From: Armatimonadota bacterium
Lineage (GTDB): Bacteria; Armatimonadota; SYMT01
DNA length: 7,557 nucleotides
Direction of reading: 5' to 3'
Assembly: GCA_020696885.1 (NCBI GenBank)
Contig: JAJFMS010000350.1
Location: 1 to 7,557 of the forward strand
In this document: positions 5,579-7,557 of the stretch, one piece after another
How positions within the stretch are numbered: the stretch's first letter is position 1
How the letters are laid out: every line of letters begins with the position of its first letter
Program-made: the position numbers and the translations under genes
The notes under the pieces: model-generated
What the model was told of the DNA's origin: nothing
The model's database searches: none
What the model saw: only the letters and a program-made list of their open reading frames with translations

Positions 5579-6987
5579 AGCAGCACCACCACCGCCACGT
5601 ACACCACCCCCGTCAGGGTCACGGTAAGCGCCGCCGCCAGCAGCACGTGGGTCCAGTCCTTCTTATCGGTCTTCAGGCACGCGATGCCGGCCAGCGCGGC
5701 CGCCAGCGCTACCGGGATGAGCGGTACCGGCCGGTAGGGGTGCGAAAGGAACATCCCCGCGGAAAGCGACGCCAGGAGCCCGGCACACAGCGCCGCCGGA
5801 TAGCCGCGCCAGACCGGGTCTGTCTTTTCCGGATACTCCTTGCGGTGGAGCCGCATCAGGGTGAGCAGCGCCCAGTAGTTCAGCCCCACCCAGGCGAACG
5901 CGTTCAGGAACCCGCACTCCGCCAGCGCGTGGATGAGCGTGTTGTGGGCCGGGATCGGGTGCCGCTTCTCGAACTGGTCGTAGCCCACGCCGATGAGCGG
6001 GCTGCGCTGGAACATCGCCAGGCCGGCGTCCCACGCTTCGATGCGGCCCCGGGACGAGTCGTCCCCTTTCAGGCTCTCGGACTTGAACCGGTCCGGCCCG
6101 AAGAACGCCATCACCGTGAACGCGGCCAGCCCCAGCACAATGCCCCGCTTCACGCCGAGCTGGAAGACCAGGAACGACCCCACCGCCACTGCCAATGCGA
6201 GCATCCCACCGCGGGAGTCGCAGAGATAGACCGCGGCAACGAGAATGCTGAAGCAGATCACACCCCACACTTTGCCCAGGAACGAGCGGGACCGGATGAG
6301 CATCAGCAGCGCGATCGGCACCGGGATCACCAGGGCGGCGGAGAGGTCGTTCGGGTCGTCGAAGTCCCCCACCGCCACGATGGCGCGCTTGATGCCATGC
6401 TCCACCAGCACGGTGGTCTCGGTGACCCACCCGTAGATGGCGTAGAGCGCGACGATGACCGTGAGGCCGAGCAAGAGCTGGAGCACCCAGTGGGTGCGCG
6501 CCTCCGTGGTGAGTAGCTGCTGGAGCACCAGGACCAGCAACCCGAGACGGAGGACGTCTAAGATGCACTCTTCCAGCGCCCTGGAGCCGGGCACCTGGAT
6601 GGCGGAGAGGAGCATCGTGGCCGTGAACGCGAGGAGCCACGCCAGCTCCGGCCGCCAGGTAAACCTCTCTCGCTTGACCAGGACCTGGAGGCCCCAGCCG
6701 AACAGGGTGAGCACGCTGAGCAGGAGCGGCAGCCGCATCTCGGCCACGCCGGGAGCATACAGCTCCGGCCGCCAGTACATGAGCGTGAGGAACAGCAGGA
6801 TCCCGATGAACGGCCGCCACAGCACCACGCCGCAGGCCAGCGCCGCCAGTGTTCCCGCCACCACCACATTGGTGGAGCCGGTGACCAGGGCCAGGGCGAT
6901 GAGGAGACATCCCCCGACCATGCCCACGAACGTAGCCGTGGACCAGAACGCGTCCGACGACAGCGTGCGCCTGCTGAGATCCTGCAT
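5575..6987 (-). CDS. O-antigen ligase/polymerase family membrane protein (WaaL/Wzy-like, Wzy_C domain)
   Basis: A 470-residue protein with about 12 hydrophobic segments, ending TGA (5575-5577). The ATG at 6985-6987 is preferred because GAGGTG lies just upstream. A TTG at 7120-7122 would add 45 Arg/Pro-rich residues that look like translated leader. The family either polymerises lipid-linked repeat units (Wzy) or joins glycan to lipid A or protein (WaaL, O-oligosaccharyltransferases) on the periplasmic side. The Wzy_C region is visible: VGDFDDPNDLSAALVIPVPI (206-225), DSRGGMLAL (257-265), SSRGRIEAWDAGLAMFQRSP (311-330), LIGVGYDQF (331-339), and AHNTLIHALAECG (347-359) in the large periplasmic loop. 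R259 and H348 are the candidate catalytic-type Arg and His by comparison with WaaL. Polymerase and ligase cannot be told apart from sequence alone; the DPND and AHN style recalls ligases near exosortase or exopolysaccharide loci, but none of those partners is in the window. First gene of the operon with the flippase. Confidence 0.9.
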   Translation of the reverse strand: MQDLSRRTLSSDAFWSTATFVGMVGGCLLIALALVTGSTNVVVAGTLAALACGVVLWRPFIGILLFLTLMYWRPELYAPGVAEMRLPLLLSVLTLFGWGLQVLVKRERFTWRPELAWLLAFTATMLLSAIQVPGSRALEECILDVLRLGLLVLVLQQLLTTEARTHWVLQLLLGLTVIVALYAIYGWVTETTVLVEHGIKRAIVAVGDFDDPNDLSAALVIPVPIALLMLIRSRSFLGKVWGVICFSILVAAVYLCDSRGGMLALAVAVGSFLVFQLGVKRGIVLGLAAFTVMAFFGPDRFKSESLKGDDSSRGRIEAWDAGLAMFQRSPLIGVGYDQFEKRHPIPAHNTLIHALAECGFLNAFAWVGLNYWALLTLMRLHRKEYPEKTDPVWRGYPAALCAGLLASLSAGMFLSHPYRPVPLIPVALAAALAGIACLKTDKKDWTHVLLAAALTVTLTGVVYVAVVVLL

Positions 6988-7066
6988 CACCACCTCACCG
7001 CAAGCCAGCAGTCGGGCCCATCCCCCACAACGGCTTCCGACCCTACCTACCCGGAGGCGGCGGATT
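6988..7066 (-). promoter_or_regulatory. Leader of the ligase/flippase operon
   Basis: The minus-strand sequence just ahead of the ligase ATG holds the Shine-Dalgarno-like GAGGTG (about 6991-6996), copy 2 of the leader motif (7028-7050), and AAGCC/GGCUU and GUCGG/CCGAC pairings that compete with each other. TTGAAA (about 7065-7070) could be a -35 box, with TAGGGT inside the motif as a -10 box, but the spacer of about 19 bases is long, so the promoter is only tentative. Confidence 0.35.
7028..7050 (-). repeat. Leader motif copy 2 (GTAGGTA-GGGTC ... CCGTTG)
   Basis: On the minus strand GTAGGTAGGGTC is followed by GGAAGCCGTTG, near-matching the copy at 4073-4094. A shorter core, GTAGGTACGGCTC, sits in the 3' arm of the 13-pair hairpin (about 3981-3993). 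All three copies have the same orientation and lie ahead of minus-strand genes. Confidence 0.45.
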
Positions 7067-7084
7067 TCAACCCTCCCCCGGGCG

Positions 7085-7107
7085 GAGTGGAGTGGTGGAG
7101 TGGTGGG
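7085..7107 (+). repeat. Short GGAGTGGT tandem repeat
   Basis: The run reads GGAGT GGAGTGGT GGAGTGGT GG, with two direct 8-base units and a partial one. It lies at the boundary between the ligase leader and the ankyrin-like fragment and may mark a slippage or rearrangement point. It is too short to assign a role. Confidence 0.4.
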
Positions 7108-7267
7108 AACGGATGCCGCCAAGAAGGGCCAACACCGCCTGATTGAGCTGCTGATAGACGCCGGAGTGGAGGTGGATCAAGTGGACGCAAGCAGGAAGAC
7201 CCCTTTGATGTTCGCCGCGCAAGCTTGTGATGAACGGCGACGTCCTACTGCCGCTCGACTCGCGTGA
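7100..7267 (+). pseudogene. Ankyrin-repeat gene fragment
   Basis: From GTG at 7100 or 7103 to TGA at 7265-7267 the frame encodes about 55 residues containing one clear ankyrin repeat: AAKKGQHRLIELLIDAGVEV, then DQVDASRKTPLMFAAQA. This fits the family pattern of a helix pair (AAxxGHxxxVxLLLxxGAxV) followed by the turn and next repeat (NxxDxxGxTPLxxAA). After AAQA the next repeat should continue GH..VV.LLL, but the frame reads CDERRRPTAARLA and stops. Another frame across this stretch reads NGDVLLPLDSREA, weakly ankyrin-like, which suggests a frameshift. No Shine-Dalgarno was seen. One repeat does not make a stable protein, so it is probably a remnant of a larger ankyrin gene, for example after deletion or insertion. 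Direction is opposite to the adjacent operon. Confidence 0.55.
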
Positions 7268-7557
7268 AGCCATCCGGCCTCCATCCTGTGGCCTTTCGTG
7301 GCCGTAGCGGTGTCGCTCTGGTGGTGTCACTTAATCATGCTAGTGATACTCCGTGCTCCTTGAAGGCTAGCTTCGGATCGGTTGCATCCTCGTCATCGGT
7401 GGATTCAAACACGACGGATGCTGGAGCTGATGTCGTAAGTATTCAATGCATAGCGACATAGCCCTTCGGCCACAACACGGCACGCCGTACTCGTTCGCGT
7501 TGTGAGTCGGGTCTGCGCTACTCGGCTCCAGCAGGTCGCGGGAGGGCGGAGATGTCC
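7268..7557. other. Lower-GC stretch with no supported gene
   Basis: I find no convincing gene in these 290 bases. G+C drops to about 51% at 7321-7440 (61 of 120 bases counted), against about 70% in a sampled line of the flippase gene, suggesting foreign or decaying DNA. A plus-strand open frame at 7264-7461 has serine-rich content, no family features and no Shine-Dalgarno. An imperfect inverted repeat, CACAACACG (7471-7479) and CGCGTTGTG (7496-7504), pairs at 8 of 9 positions around a 16-base loop. It could be a terminator-like stem or an element end, but no transposase or target duplication is visible. Confidence 0.5.

Noticed and set aside
4208..5737. A 509-codon open frame on the plus strand opposite the flippase and ligase
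   Set aside because: Its translation is dominated by Arg, His, Gln and Glu with no family features, as expected for the antisense of GC-rich membrane genes; the minus-strand flippase explains the region.
5515..6516. A 333-codon plus-strand open frame opposite the ligase
   Set aside because: Same compositional signature of antisense to a hydrophobic protein; no Shine-Dalgarno and no recognisable domain.
6988..7122. Extension of the ligase to a TTG start at 7122
   Set aside because: The added 45 residues are Arg/Pro-rich and not membrane-like, and the ATG at 6987 has a Shine-Dalgarno-like GAGGTG.
7342..7420. A BrnT-like toxin remnant on the minus strand (DPKLAFKEHGVSLA)
   Set aside because: The phrase resembles the BrnT pattern DPxKxxxNxxKHGVSF, but it is followed at once by a stop, lacks the rest of the family and could be chance.

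Overview
The window is GC-rich (about 65-70% G+C in the coding parts, falling to roughly 51% at 7321-7440). Two gene groups are separated by a 335-base leader. The genes suggest a bacterium with a periplasm and a polymerised surface polysaccharide: membrane polysaccharide-handling proteins plus a probably exported protein with a secretin/TonB short N-terminal-like (STN-like) domain. Such STN-like proteins with very GC-rich codon use recall Armatimonadota or similar soil and sediment lineages, but nothing here fixes the phylum.

Layout, left to right. (1) 1-1619, plus strand: the 3' part of a large uncharacterised gene, here 'protein A', open to the left edge. (2) 1629-2195, plus strand, 9 bases downstream with its own strong Shine-Dalgarno: a complete small 2-oxoglutarate/Fe(II) oxygenase of the prolyl-4-hydroxylase type. 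(3) 2205-3755, minus strand, converging on the oxygenase with a 9-base gap: a paralogue of protein A, here 'protein B'. It has a Tat-like signal peptide and an STN-like domain, and a single in-frame TAA at 2649-2651 cuts it in two. (4) 3756-4090: a long leader for protein B whose predicted folding favours the minus-strand RNA, ending in a possible anti-Shine-Dalgarno switch. (5) 4091-6987, minus strand: a two-gene operon, an O-antigen ligase/polymerase-like protein followed by a Wzx-type flippase, overlapping by GTGA. (6) 6988-7557: the operon's leader, a decayed ankyrin-repeat fragment on the plus strand, and about 290 bases of lower-GC DNA with no convincing gene.

How the genes may work together: the flippase and ligase/polymerase move lipid-linked glycan units across the inner membrane and polymerise or attach them. 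The protein A/B pair and the oxygenase form a separate convergent neighbourhood whose function is unknown; two paralogues around a hydroxylase suggest a shared process, but this is inference. A short motif, GTAGGTA(C)GG(C/G)TC, occurs on the minus strand in all three non-coding or gene-end stretches ahead of the minus-strand genes, which may link their regulation. The points most worth a second look are the in-frame stop, the protein B leader and the shared leader motif.
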